From Wolfiporia cocos (lineage: Eukaryota > Basidiomycota > Agaricomycetes > Polyporales > Phaeolaceae): DNA of 64,000 nt. The notes below the pieces were generated by a model. That model did not search any database, was not told the origin of the DNA, and saw only the letters and a program-made list of their open reading frames with translations. The stretch covers positions 3,596,001 to 3,660,000 of the forward strand of contig JACCLO010000003.1 of NCBI GenBank assembly GCA_029448655.1, written 5' to 3'. The translations under genes were made by a program, and so were the position numbers. How positions within the stretch are numbered: position 1 is the stretch's first letter; each line of letters begins with the position of its first letter. This document shows positions 9,358 to 19,466 of the stretch, in pieces.

Positions 9358-11227
9358 TACGGGCGCCCAATGCGATCGCCGGCGCTCATCTAGACGTCGC
9401 GCGCCGACTTCAACATAGAACAGCTGAGCGGAAGTAATAGCCGTCATTATGGAATGCGCTATAGTCGGGTCCGGCATCGAAAATGATCGCCTGTGTCTAC
9501 GCCGGTGGCCCAGTATGACTTGAACGATGGCATGTGCTACATGGACATTGATCGTTATCATTTTGCACGGTTGCTTAGAATACTAATCACCGAGGGCTAA
9601 ATACGCTGGGATGAGTAACAGTCAACAGGAACGAGATCACCCTCATAATCACAATGACTTTGCCTTGTGGCGGTCTCGGGAAATGCCGATATAGAGCTTG
9701 AATGATCTACGCCACGTAAAAATGATGGTCTATTGATAGACGAATATGTATTCAGAAAACATATGTGCAACACAAAGCTGAACTTCTGACTGGATAAGAG
9801 AAGGTGTTCTGGAAGTGGCAAACGGGTATTACTCAGTGCGATAAATGAAGTACTGGTGGTCAAGATGGGATGGTCGGGGGTGGCGGCTAGGCTAGTGGCT
9901 ATTCTATTATGAATGGTCTCATCTATAACATCGGCAGTCATCGATGTCATTTCGGATCAATGGTATATCGGTTGTGAAAATGTCTATTGTTCTGCAACTC
10001 TCTGCATTGAACAGCAGGATTGCTATTATATACGTGGCAGTAGTTCAATATCAATGGTGCCGAGGTAATGTACGTACGTAGGAGGTCAAACGCGTTGTCA
10101 ATGACTGCTGCGTGAAACCTATAAGGTTCAAACCGACTTTAGCGGTGATCCGTCAATGTCGGACGCGGAGATGCAGGATGTCCCCCGCTCATGAGAGGCG
10201 CCGACCGAACATCGTGCTTGTGCATTAAGTCCTTCAGGAAGGCTCGCATCGACAAATTTTGCGATCCTGTACCAGCTAACGAAAATCTGAGGCTCAGTTT
10301 TCCGACATCCTGTGGATGCACGCGGATGTTGCATGGTTACTGATGCGAATGGAAGCGAACACGCCGCGGATATACGGCTGACGTCGAGTCAACTCAACAG
10401 CGGGAATGCTGCACACATACAATGAAAGTAACTCCCATGCCCGAGATCGCTATCCGGCATCATTTGACAGGTCTTGAGCTGTATCTGAGATCACCATCCA
10501 ACGGCATTTTCGGCATGGTGAGGTCATGTGCGAGTGTTCGGAGTTAAATGTTGCGCAATGCACGGAGGACAACGTTCTGGGACATTCCAATCCAGGCATA
10601 AAAGTGTGAATGCATGTAGACCGTTTCGACGCCCTCATCACTTTCCCGCCTTTTCATACATGGATATTGAAGCAGAATCTCTGTCAGTCTTGTAGGATAT
10701 ACCATGAAACATTCCTGATCTTTCCTCTTCACGGCCAGCATTGGAGAATATTGTTGGATGGTGCCGTTGAGTGAGCATTGTGCTGATCGATGTGGATGAA
10801 TTGGATTTACTGACACAAACATTCCAGCTCTCGTCATATATGACCATTTCATCACACTCTCTGATGAATATTTTCTGATCTGGAGAGGGAAATATACATG
10901 GGTGTCCATTGTGTTTCTGCTCAATCGATACACCATACTGGCATGGTCTATCCTCACCACTGCTGTGCTTTCCACCTTGCTTGGTGATCCAAATGTAGGT
11001 GGTGTTCGTTACTCTGCCTGATCCCCGCTCATTTGAGGGAAACTTAGGCGTGCGAATGCTCTTGAGCTCATATTTCCCACCTATACTCAACTGTCAATGC
11101 TTGATTTAGGTGTGATCCAGCGGTTCAACTCTGGTATGCAGGCCTGAGTGTATGGGAATGTATATGGGCCGGTAGGAAGTGACCTCGCCGTATACGGAGC
11201 ATGGACGAGTACTTACTTTGCTTCCAG
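9358..11227. other. End of duplication copy A and unrecognised sequence
   Basis: Positions 9430 to about 10600 match copy B (55910-57055) with many substitutions and indels. Homology stops near 10610. The longest ORFs here (10544-10975 and 10638-11090, both minus) overlap each other in different frames and look like chance. No gene recognised. Confidence 0.5.
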
Positions 11228-12209
11228 CCTCTGTCACTCTTCGAGTGTATGCTATCAGCGGACGGAGATGGAAAGTCACTGTTATCACGCTGGCATCTGC
11301 CCTAATTGATCCTGCGATCACTATCGTGCGTAGCATACTCTCTCACGATCTGAAGATGCAGAGCTGTAATCGACTGCAGTATGCAATGATACCACGCTTG
11401 TCATATTGTATGTGGCATGAGCATGATAACACCGCCAAACTACAGTCAATAATAATTTAGTATTAACTTCAATACTGGTTTCTTGGAGCAGAACTGATTT
11501 CAACTTTGCAGTCGTAAGTGAAGTGATATTTCTATTTCGCACGGCGCGCACAGTTGCACTACGTTATCGCCTTGTCAGTTGTCTATTGTGCTCGTGCCGG
11601 TCTAATCATCTCCGACGGCATTCTTCTTTGCATCACTTGGAACAACATGCCCAAATTGATGAAGTATGAAGGTACCGCCAATCAGCATATCCTCTCCTTG
11701 TCGAAGTTGCTACTCAAGGATGGTATGTAGAATGCTTTAACCATGATACCATTGTGCTGATGATTGATTTCCACAGGTACAGGGTACTTTCTGTGAGCGG
11801 TTAACCCGTTTTCATCTTGTAACGATAATATAGGTGACGTGATATAGCTTCCTTCTGGTGCTTAACGTTCTGCAAATAGTGTTTTGGAAGACTAAGGTGC
11901 GAATTATCTTTGCTGTTCCATGAGTTTAATTGATTCGCTGTCGATACAGACTTTTTATTTCCTACCTATGTGGGCCGCTCCGTCAGTCACCAAGACAGCT
12001 TCTTGGCCGCTCGCTCATTGCCGTTCATCAGGCTTTCCGCTATAACGCTATCTCGATTCCTCCTTGATCTTCGTTCCTGCAGTGTCTCTTCACAGACGCT
12101 ACAGTCTGAAGAGCAAGCCGAGGGCGATACTGCTTCTCAGCATCTAGATGACATGGAATATCTGTCGACGTTCGTCAACATCATGGGCAGTCGCCCAATC
12201 TCAAGTTGA
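11228..12209 (+). pseudogene. Remnant of basidiomycete multi-pass membrane protein (DUF6533/6534-like)
   Basis: Exon-like blocks can be read in order: 11228-11325 (VTLRVYAISGRRWKV and a hydrophobic helix), 11554-11722 (RAGLIISDGILLCITW to LSLSKLLLKD), a 16-nt microexon 11777-11792, 11848-11896 (together DGTGYFLFLLVLNVLQIVFW) and 11950-12209 (ITLSRFLLDLRS, stop at 12207). This motif order is that of the small fungus-specific transmembrane families that are abundant in Agaricomycetes and of unknown function. Most junctions have GT/AG, but the last two blocks are in incompatible phase, the last block has about 20 residues that look inserted, and I cannot find the N-terminal helices upstream. I therefore call it a decayed or partial copy. 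Family assignment is from motif memory. Confidence 0.45.
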
Positions 12210-12888
12210 TTCAACTACTGATCGCTAGGCAAAGTCGTATCGACGCCACAGACAACGTAATCCTTCCTATAGGTGATGTTCTCACTCGTGCAGGATTCTA
12301 TCTGTTTTGGGGTGGTATGCTCATGGTGCATCAGACAGAACTATCCAACATCAGCAGCCACTTCTCTCCAATCATGGGTGTTTCATGGGCACCAATATCG
12401 GCAGTCGCAATGTCCAGCTTCGACTCTTCTGTACTGATCTGTTCCCCCTCTCAGAATCTTGATGTCGTTTAACATCCCACAATAGAATCTACCAATGATA
12501 AGCCTAATTGACCTTCGTGCGGTGTCCCTGACCTCTGATACGCTATATACGCCACCATCGACAATGTGACTTGAAAATCTCCAACGGTCTAATGACCGCA
12601 TCCTCACCTTTGGAATGATGGTGATCGGCATCTTTACATGTTTGCCTGCAGAGTGCTGCTGCGTATACGCGATGGCAGGTCGGATGGCAAGGTTCGGCGA
12701 GAAATTATATTATGTAGTAAGTTCAAGAAGAAGAGCGTGAGCAAGCACGTCGGAGAGTAAGGCAACAAAGTTAAGTAGAAAGCGTGGGAATAGATTACTA
12801 CGGGTGTTTGTTTTTTAAGCTAGCCTGATAGCGTGCTCACTTGAATTGCTTTGGAGCTGTTCTTTGTGACACAACAACGGTTGTGCGT
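12210..12888. other. No recognised feature
   Basis: Directly follows the membrane-protein remnant. A plus-strand ORF at 12206-12472 (88 aa, no recognised motif) is not supported by context. I see no repeats with clear ends. Confidence 0.4.
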
Positions 12889-13262
12889 TTATGTAACGAG
12901 TTCCTAGTCTCGGTCCCAGACATTCGGAGAGGTGCCATACGGATGGATGAGGCCGAGCAGACATCGAGAAAAATGTATGCCACCGCTCCAGAACGTCTGG
13001 TAGATAGTGATGTGCAAAGCCCGGCTCAAAGCCGTGAGCCGGGCCTGGCCGAGCCGACTTAAGCCGGACCCGGACCGAGCCGAGCCTTGGGGGGCCCGGC
13101 TTGGATTGTGAGCCGGCCGTAGCCGGTAGAGTTTCAGTCACCGAGATTAATTTAGCAACTGCGCTTCGTTAGCCGCTGCGCAGTTACCCAAGTGCTCAGC
13201 TAGCGCCGGAGAAATAAGATTAATCTGTGTTGAGCAGATTAATCTGACTTGATTTCTAAAAA

Positions 13263-13340
13263 TTACGCGAGTCGGAATCGAACTGCCGTAGCAACGCAAT
13301 GAGCAGACATATATTATACCATTACACTAAAAGGATTTGC
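13263..13340 (-). other. tRNA-like sequence, left part of T2
   Basis: On the minus strand it has an A box (TAGTGTAATGG, 13319-13329), a B box (AGTTCGATTCC, 13274-13284) and a T-run just beyond the 3' end (about 13257-13264 read on the minus strand). The 5' part resembles tRNAs of the TAGTGTAATGGTA type (Asp/Glu/Gly-like). Pairing of the arms is incomplete. Confidence 0.55.
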
Positions 13341-13597
13341 TAGATGACAATTGTATTAATTATACTAAGAGTTTTTTGCTCCCCCAAACTCCGGCCTAAC
13401 AAAACTTTTTCATCAAATTTTAAGCTCCTAGCCTTGATAGCTCTATGTTGGGTGTAGAATTATGACTATAGTATACTTTTACTGTAGCTAGAGCTTCAAC
13501 TGACCAATTTCTTAGAGCCAATGAATTACTTGACATTTTTGAATGACCGAAAATTTTTCATTGTTGGGTATATAGCATATGAAGAAGCCCACTTGTT

Positions 13598-13688
13598 GTG
13601 TCGCTCCTTGGTATAGTGGTAAGCTCATGGACATCTTGTATGCTGGCCCTGCTGTTCGGGGGTTGAGAGTTCAATCCCTCTTTGACAC
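13598..13688 (+). other. tRNA-like sequence, internal in T2
   Basis: GTGTCG (13598-13603) can pair with CGACAC-like TGACAC (13683-13688), giving a six-pair acceptor-like stem. A box TGGTATAGTGG and B box GAGTTCAATCC are present at tRNA-like spacing with a longer anticodon region. It is not a clean tRNA. Confidence 0.5.
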
Positions 13689-14000
13689 AAACTATGTGTC
13701 AACGTACTAGTATATCTGGCTGAGGTTGTATAAGGCGGCGATGACGCTGAGGGTAGAGTAGCAGCGTTGATGCTGAGGCCCCAGACTAGCATGCAGAGAC
13801 AGAGAGTATGAAGGACTAGTCCAAAGTCGAGATTAACAGCTCTGAGGTGTAAGCCTCAGAGCGCACCAGCTTATATACATGGGGGAACGTACGCTACTGT
13901 GTTGCGACCAGCCCTAAAGGCATGGTTGGTGTGCACGTTATGTAATGGCCCATCACATGTATGTATGTTAGGTAAGCAGGTGCTAGACCAGGGAGGGGGG

Positions 14001-14099
14001 GGTACGCATAACCATTAGTCCACTAAGTATAAGGGCGAGCGGGTCATGTGACTACTAGAACGTAAGTACGATAGTTCGAGCCCCGCTGGGGGGTGTACC
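14001..14099 (+). other. tRNA-like sequence, right part of T2
   Basis: GGTACGC (14001-14007) pairs with GTGTACC (14093-14099) over seven positions with one wobble. There is an A-box-like TTAGTCCACTAAG and a good B box (AGTTCGAGCCC, about 14073-14083). The T stem is poor and the body is about 20 nt longer than a standard tRNA. It faces the right end of T2. Confidence 0.5.
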
Positions 14100-14715
14100 T
14101 AAATGCCACAAGGATTCGTGACACTCTTGGTGTGGTTCATTTTATCAATCTGGTAGATTAATCTACAGATTGATATGCACATGGGGAACTGTGCAGTGCT
14201 AACAAAGCGCAGTTGCTAAATTAATCTCAGTGACTGAAGTCCCTTGTAGCCAAGCCCTGAGCCGGCGGCTTTAGGTGTGCAACTGTAGCTTTGTTGCAAT
14301 GAGCGAAAATAGGCCTGTTGGTACAAGATTATGCATACTCTCATCTTGAATATCCTCAACAACCATACAATGACTTGTGACTGGTGCAGAACTTCGTAAC
14401 TATTGCAATCAGGGCTGCGATTGGGGTTGCAGGATTTTCCATCAGTGTCATGAGCAGCTGTAAAAGTACTTGTAGATCAGGACAACTAGCGGACATATGT
14501 GCATTCTGAATGTGTTGTGCTGCAATTTTGAGCTATACAAACCAATAACTTTGAGGTCCTTCATAACCCCCGGCCTGAGCCTGAGCCGGGCCTGAGCTGG
14601 CCTGAGCCGTCAGGGAGGGCCCGGCTTGACATTTCGCTGAGCCCTTGCCCTTCAAAGCCGCACCCAAGCCCTGGGCTTTGAGCCGAGCCAGGCTTTGCAC
14701 ATCACTACTGGTAGA

Positions 14716-15000
14716 TTTCGGTAGGGCAGGTGTGGGTGGCCCTGTCTCGTGACCACATCTCAGGCGTCTAACGTGCTCTGTACATTGTGGACGCGCACTA
14801 CGCGGACGTCAATTGCGCTTTCATATGGTCTCCTCTCACTGTATTATACTCGGAAGCACCCTTGAAATATGTCCTCACAAACTCCTCACAAGAAAATATC
14901 TGAATTTAATAGATATGATTCACTGCTGTTCTTGAAGCAGTTCATACTAAGGCTACCACAGCGCACCAGTACTCCTCCGTCACAACAGTGCAGAAGTGCC
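14716..15000 (+). pseudogene. RecQ-like helicase 5' fragment (H1)
   Basis: From about 14869 the sequence parallels the minus-strand fragment at 19467-19882 (TGTCCTCACAAA, GATATGATTCACTGCTG, CACCAGTACTCCTCCGTC). In the helicase frame it reads AVLEAVHTKATTA then QYSSVTT and diverges near 14990, before the Walker A motif. It is therefore a truncated 5' end lacking any catalytic part. The ATG at 14869 opens a different frame and is not the helicase start. Confidence 0.5.
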
Positions 15001-15092
15001 CAAGTCATGGGTGCAACTGCCGTAATCTCCGATGCAGTATTACTCCAGTTGAACTCCAGCTGACTCTCCTCTGACAGATCTTCCTGAGGAGA

Positions 15093-15440
15093 TCATAGCA
15101 CTGGTGCGAGTTTCTCCATCTCGGCATTGATAGTGCCCTTGACGATTTCACATGCCATACTCTCAAAAATGGGGTGTGCTGCCCTGGTACGGACTCCGAT
15201 GCAGTGCCTATGAAGAGGTCTGTTCCATCTCCATAGAATTTCCGGTAGCTTTATGCTGTGTGTAAGGGCTGTGCATGTGTATCTTGCTTTGCCATCTGAT
15301 ACCAGCTCTGGAAATTCTGGATTCCAGCTCAATGCCCATAGAAATAATGAGAGATCCAGGCCTTCATCTTCCAAGCACCCAGAACACGTAGGGCACGTCC
15401 GGATGAAGCCTGCAGGTTCTCTTGCAGCCGCCGTGTGCAT
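15093..15440 (-). CDS. Unrecognised 115-aa ORF
   Basis: An open frame with a CPTCSGC cysteine cluster near residue 17 and a composition closer to real protein than most ORFs nearby (Trp, Cys and acidic residues). It has no clear family, no supporting neighbour and no promoter signal that I can see. It lies just downstream of helicase fragment H1 on the other strand. It could be a gene fragment or chance. Confidence 0.2.
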   Translation of the reverse strand: MHTAAAREPAGFIRTCPTCSGCLEDEGLDLSLFLWALSWNPEFPELVSDGKARYTCTALTHSIKLPEILWRWNRPLHRHCIGVRTRAAHPIFESMACEIVKGTINAEMEKLAPVL

Positions 15441-15757
15441 TCTCAGTGTGGGACTGCAGCAGTGACTTTGACATCTGTAGCATTGTCATCTTCATATTCG
15501 AGCGCATAGATGTGATGACTGTCAGTATTGGCAAGCTCAGGGGCAGACATAGTGTATATTATGAGAAATCACAATCATTACTGCAGTAGCATGCTGTATG
15601 CGTAGGACAAGCTTAAGAGCAAGTGACCGTGCGTGCAAGTGCGCGATGCTCATTGGTCACGTGGGCAGCCCTCCTTTCTCTCCTACCACCACCATCGCCT
15701 TAGGCACTCACGCAATGTCCCCCTACACAACCCTCCATACACACCGACTACCTCACC

Positions 15758-16888
15758 ATGAACAACCAATGCACCATCACTGGCACCCAGAGGGCCCCTG
15801 CTGACATAACACCCACTACCTTCACATTTGATCTACTTTTCAATGCTGCCCAAAGCATTCACCGGGCACACGAAACCACCCCTTCTACCTATGCTCTTCC
15901 ACTCTGGAAGACCCACGTATCCTACCTCCTCACCACTATCACCCATGGTGCCAATGAACTGGCACATACTGAACTTCCTTCCCTGCTCACTTTGCAGCAG
16001 GATGTCAACAACCTCACACTACACCTCACTTCCCTCCTAGTGCCTACCTTCAACAATCCTTTACCCACCCCTCCCGCGCCTACCACCCCTCAGCCATGCA
16101 CCACCCCACCCACTCCTCACCATATCCACATTCCTAACCACACCATATGGTCCACCCCAAAGAAACCCGAGCCACGTCTCCACTGGGTTGCGAATCATCC
16201 TGAGATGCCACCTTGAACTCTGTCTTCTCAACATACACCCCCTCATACCCCATCACCCACTCCCACTCATAACTCTGTCAACTCTGTTGACTCTGTAGAA
16301 TTCCTTCTCGAACCACCACTGTATGACCACCCTATTGGCCCCCTCGAGAAACCCCTTTACGACCACCCTGCCGGTCCTATGGAAGGACCGATATATGACC
16401 ACCCTGCCGGTCCCATGGAAGGACCTATCTACCCTCACCCCACTGGACCTGAACACTGGGACCACCCCAATTTGCCACCTCCCTGCCCTTTTGTCCCCAC
16501 CCATTCTGTCACCATCCAGGTTAATAGCATCCTTCGCAGTTCCTACGTGAATGGCAAACCCTTCGACCCTTACCTTCTCTCCATGAGTTGGTTTGAAATG
16601 CTCACCGACTCAGGATTCTACCACCGTCCACACCGCCACAACCTCACCGACCTCCAACACATCACTTTTTCCAACTTCAATTGGACCAACGACAAGTCCA
16701 CAAAGATCCACTCTTCCATCCACATCTCATATTGTGATGACGATAATTATGCCATCACGAACAAAATCCAGGACACCGACACCCTCCTCCATAGTATCAC
16801 CCACAAATGTGACGTCTTCAACACACAGATCTCATTTGAGATTGTCAACGATACTCCTCTCCCTACCGTGAATCCTTCTGATACATGA
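15758..16888 (+). pseudogene. Thr/Pro-rich ORF interrupted by one TGA
   Basis: I do not recognise this protein. A 377-codon frame runs from ATG at 15758 to TGA at 16886 and is open throughout except for one TGA at 16214-16216 (after HPEMPP). The N-terminal half (to residue about 95) has hydrophobic periodicity, then Pro/Thr runs; after the stop come repeats of YDHPAGPMEGP (about 16335-16440), then a globular-looking C-terminal part with VNSILRSSYVNGKPFDPYLL. The plus strand of 15700-17050 is strikingly C-rich and G-poor, unlike its surroundings. A short intron around the stop is not obvious. It could be two genes, a recent pseudogene or an assembly error. The context upstream has a CCTCACCATGA start. 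Confidence 0.45.
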
Positions 16889-17096
16889 TACTTTTCATCC
16901 TTTTCCCTACTTCCCCACCCCTCTTCTACGTATCTATTGAGCAGCGTTGACCTGACTCACAGTCCATATAATGCTAGTTCACCCCCTTCATTACAACGCC
17001 CCACCTTTCCCACAGTGATACCTAACCACATTCCAACCCCCTCTATATTGATCTACAGAATTCCGATGTCTACCATGGCTATTAGTCTCATCCCCA

Positions 17097-17181
17097 GCCC
17101 TTGCACGTGGCTACTGCCACTCGGGAGGACCCGAGCAGAGTGCGAAAAACATATTGCAGCAGCCACTGTACAAGGTCTGGT
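17097..17181 (+). repeat. Small hairpin element, copy 1
   Basis: About 85 bp whose ends (CCTTGCACGTGGC and GCCACTGTACAAGG) form an imperfect stem, with an internal CTCGGGAGGACCCGAG hairpin and the core GAGTGCGAAAAACATATTGC. It is followed by GGTCTGGTGGGTTTCGTC, part of the helicase leader repeat. The inverse copy is at 17783-17869. Confidence 0.6.
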
Positions 17182-17302
17182 GGGTTTCGTCAGGGCGGGT
17201 GTAGGTGACCCCGTCTCGTGATTGCGACGCTGGCCTACAGCGTGACACGCATCCTCACAATTGTACTTGTATGCTACCTGATTTCGCAGAACTACTGTCA
17301 TA

Positions 17303-17593
17303 ATGCCCTCTAAGCAAACTCACAGCAGTCTGTTTGATCGCGACATTAACGATATGCTCAATGCGGCACGCACTGTGGCTGAGAAATGTTGCCAATACTC
17401 ATCCGCAGATACGTGCCACTTAGTCACCGAAAAATTCCAAAACGTATTTGGGGCCGACTGAGTGCCGTACAACTGGCAGCTTGATGTCACGGAGGCACTG
17501 CTGCTGCACCTAGACTCCATTGTCATTGCCGGCACAGGATCGGGCAAAACTGGGCTGGTTTTGATGTCTGATAAGATGGTGATAGAGTCGTAA
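17303..17593 (+). pseudogene. RecQ-like helicase 5' fragment with Walker A (H2)
   Basis: Starting at ATG 17303 the frame reads MPSKQTHSSLF and then the conserved helicase start: CCQYSSADT, then after an in-frame TGA (17459-17461, codon 53) VPYNWQLDVTEALLL and Walker A IAGTGSGKT (about 17524-17550). This is the N-terminal edge of the RecQ-like DEAD/H helicase family common in Agaricomycetes, where WQ and GTGAGKT are followed by MPF. Here the sequence departs right after GKT and stops at 17591. With a stop inside and nothing beyond motif I it cannot be functional. It sits between inverted leader repeats (17160-17300 and 17640-17800). Confidence 0.6.
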
Positions 17594-17782
17594 TTGTCGT
17601 CGTCAAGCTCAGACATCATAATTTAAAGTAATAAGATGGTGCAGCACGGCATATACGCAGCCAGCTACACTTCATGTGCGTTTGTGAGCTCATCGAATGT
17701 GACGCGTCATGCGCTGTACACCACGCCAGCGTCGTGGTCACGAGACAGAGTCACCTACACCTGCCCTGACGAAACCCACCAG

Positions 17783-17869
17783 ACCTTATACCAGTGGCAC
17801 CTGCAATATGTTTTTCGCACTCCGCCCGGACATGTCCGGGCTGCAGGTGCCACGTAAGGTATAAGGTCT
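17783..17869 (-). repeat. Small hairpin element, copy 2 (inverse)
   Basis: The reverse complement carries the same core GAGTGCGAAAAACATATTGC as 17097-17181 and has stem ends ACCTTATACC and GGTATAAGGT, with an internal CCCGGACATGTCCGGG hairpin. The flanking GGTCTGGTGGGTTTCGTC is shared too. The internal hairpin differs in sequence from copy 1 but keeps its pairing. Confidence 0.6.
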
Positions 17870-18002
17870 GGAACCGAGACTACATGGCTATGAATAGCTG
17901 CCGCACATGTACATAGTATACTGCCTGTGGGATATAAGTGGTTGTCTCTCTCTCATTGGTCACATGGGGGTTACCTACCGCCCTACCGAAATCTACACAG
18001 CC

Positions 18003-19075
18003 AGACGTTCGGATGGCCTAGGGTTGACCCACAAGTAGATAGATTGAGCACAATGCATGAAATGTGCCAGGGTTGGCCCCGGATAGCCCCGGTTTAAACT
18101 TACCAATTCTTAGTGTTGTACAGCCCCACAGTTCATCCAGATCTGACTTGAATTAGAAATAGCCTGGGGTTGAAAGAACTTGAGCCCCTGGTCCAAATGC
18201 TGAGTGTATTTGAGCCCTGGGTCCAACTGCTCGATTGCATGATTATGTGACACATTGTGGCAAGTACAAATTTAATGCGACCAAGTCTCACTCTCTCTAT
18301 GACTTGCCGGCACTTCTGATGGTCCCCTCTCCAGACCTGTAAGGTATGTTCAAATTAATCTCATTTATCGTAGTGGAAGCGAGTTCAGTCAGACTCGCAC
18401 AGTGTGTAGGCGTGTGGGCACCAAAAGTACAATGCACTTGGAGTCGAGTCGATGCGTTTTTCAAGCCTGAGATGAATCGTTATCGTACTAGCCTGCTGCT
18501 GCCTGCCGGCGTAAGTAAGTGCTATTATATATTTTGCTTCAGCTATTGACAAAAGCCCCGTAGCTATATTGCTGAATCGTCGCGTCTGGGTCAAAAACAA
18601 TTCAGCAAGATAGTCGTTGCTTTGAGTGGGACAAGCCGGTTGACCCCACGTCCTCGGAGCACTTTTGAAGTGATACGGTGGGGACTGACGATGGCATGAC
18701 GAAGTTCTCATTGAATATAATTATGCATATAGTATGTCACTTGTGTGTTCTATGGCATGTAGCATATGTAGAACAGAATGTGTATGTCTGCTGTCGAGGG
18801 CAATTGAGCACACCACACAGTGTGCGCTATACATGCAATAATATGTAACTCTGATTACAAATGCACCAGAGGAAACTTACCAGGCCAGCACAAAGCACCT
18901 CATTCTCTGCCAAGATCTATGCGGGGGTGGACCTCAGACTATCGATGACAAGATGGCCCAAGGTTATAATTTTTGGAAATGTGCGAGGGCTCATTTTCGT
19001 GTAGATGCACTGGGGTGGAGCCCTCACTTTTCCACCCCAGGTCCAACCCTACTCAACTGGGGCGGACTCGCTGAA
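18003..19075. other. Unassigned sequence, possibly an inserted element
   Basis: It lies between two pieces of helicase leader. AGGGTTGACC at the left and GGTCCAACCCT at the right (about 18020 and 19050) could be the ends of an inserted element with G/C-rich margins (GCCCCGG, CCACCCC). I find no convincing target duplication. No gene recognised; the ORFs at 18346-18549 and 18385-18711 overlap on opposite strands. Confidence 0.3.
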
Positions 19076-19079
19076 GTTC

Positions 19080-19240
19080 TGGCCACCCGTGTTGAGTAGA
19101 GTTGCCTCCCTGTGTACCAGATGCTTAGTCTCAGTTCCAGCCACTCTACAGCGTGCAGCAGTTACTGAGTGGACATCGAGAAGAAAATGCTCGGGTCGTG
19201 CTGTAGAGTGTCTGGTAATTTCGGTAGGGTAACCCCCCAT
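19080..19240 (+). repeat. Helicase leader repeat with hairpin, partial copy
   Basis: It contains the landmark GTGGACATCGAGAAGAAAATG and TTTCGGTAGGGTA, and a stem formed by CTCTACAGC (about 19143) and GCTGTAGAG (about 19201). It is related to 12889-13004 and, inverted, to 19880-20085. Confidence 0.5.
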
Positions 19241-19466
19241 GTCACCTGAGCATTACGCACTTGGATGTGTGTGTGGCTCAGTGTCACTCACTCTTATGCA
19301 TACAGCATGCTACCATTACTAACCTTGTGGAAATCAGGGTGTGATTGTACATCTCCTCACTCATGGGAGTCGCAGATAGGCCCATTGCATTAAAGCGTTC
19401 GGCCTGATTGTATGCAATTTTACAGTGAGAGTTTTTTCCCTTCTCTATGACTTACTTGATCAATGG

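Larger units (their letters stand above)
1..10610 (+). repeat. Segmental duplication, copy A (left end beyond window)
   Basis: This stretch is collinear, in the same orientation, with 50196-57060. Matching anchors occur throughout: 1-310 with 50199-50525, 1100-2600 with 51110-52800, 2820-3350 with 53800-54330, 6933-7250 with 54490-55690, and 9430-10600 with 55910-57055. The homology already runs at base 1, so the true left edge lies outside. Differences are uneven: roughly a few percent around 1100-2400, but clearly higher with many indels in 9430-10600. Copy A carries insertions that copy B lacks (3608-4349, 4422-6932, 7768-9357). Apart from the spliced gene at 1450-2054 I recognise no gene in the non-inserted parts; the short ORFs at 78-440 and 530-900 shift frame between copies. 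Confidence 0.9.
13125..14245. mobile_element. Palindromic element with tRNA-like sequences (T2)
   Basis: Its ends, GGTAGAGTTTCAGTCA and TGACTGAAGTCCCTT, are the same as those of T1 (3608-4349). It is flanked by the 6-bp repeat GTAGCC (13119-13124, 14246-14251). The inverted similarity at the ends (GAGATTAATTTAGCAACTGC) runs about 60 bp and includes AGATTAATCT palindromes near both ends. It carries three tRNA-like sequences: one on the minus strand near the left end, one internal on the plus strand and one on the plus strand near the right end. The outer two face outward as in T1 but derive from different tRNAs. The 1121-bp length, larger than T1, may reflect an additional internal insertion or a composite. 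Confidence 0.7.
13005..14707. mobile_element. Non-autonomous hAT element with nested T2
   Basis: The termini TAGTGATGTGCAAAGCC are a perfect inverted pair at both ends, flanked by the perfect 8-bp duplication CTGGTAGA (12997-13004, 14708-14715), the hAT signature. Both ends are rich in GAGCC/GGCTC motifs (13020-13120, 14550-14700), the GC-rich counterpart of the GGTTC repeats in the MITE at 4496-5474. No transposase is present. Removing the nested element T2 (13125-14245) leaves about 580 bp. It inserted in the helicase leader repeat; the other leader copy, at about 19900, has no insertion there. Confidence 0.85.
12889..14868 (+). repeat. Helicase leader repeat, copy 1 (interrupted by a hAT element)
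   Basis: Excluding the insertion 13005-14707, this matches the reverse complement of about 19747-20085. Shared landmarks are TAACGAGTTCC, ACATCGAGAAAAAATG, TTTCGGTAGGG and ATATGGTCTCCTCTC. Related but shorter pieces lie at 17160-17290, 17700-18000 and 19080-19240. In each full copy it stands just before the start of a RecQ-like helicase fragment, so it is probably the promoter and 5' leader of that gene family. Confidence 0.6.

Noticed and set aside
10638..11090. A 150-codon minus-strand ORF at the end of duplication copy A.
   Set aside because: It overlaps another minus-strand ORF in a different frame, and the matching part of copy B is not open; no motif.
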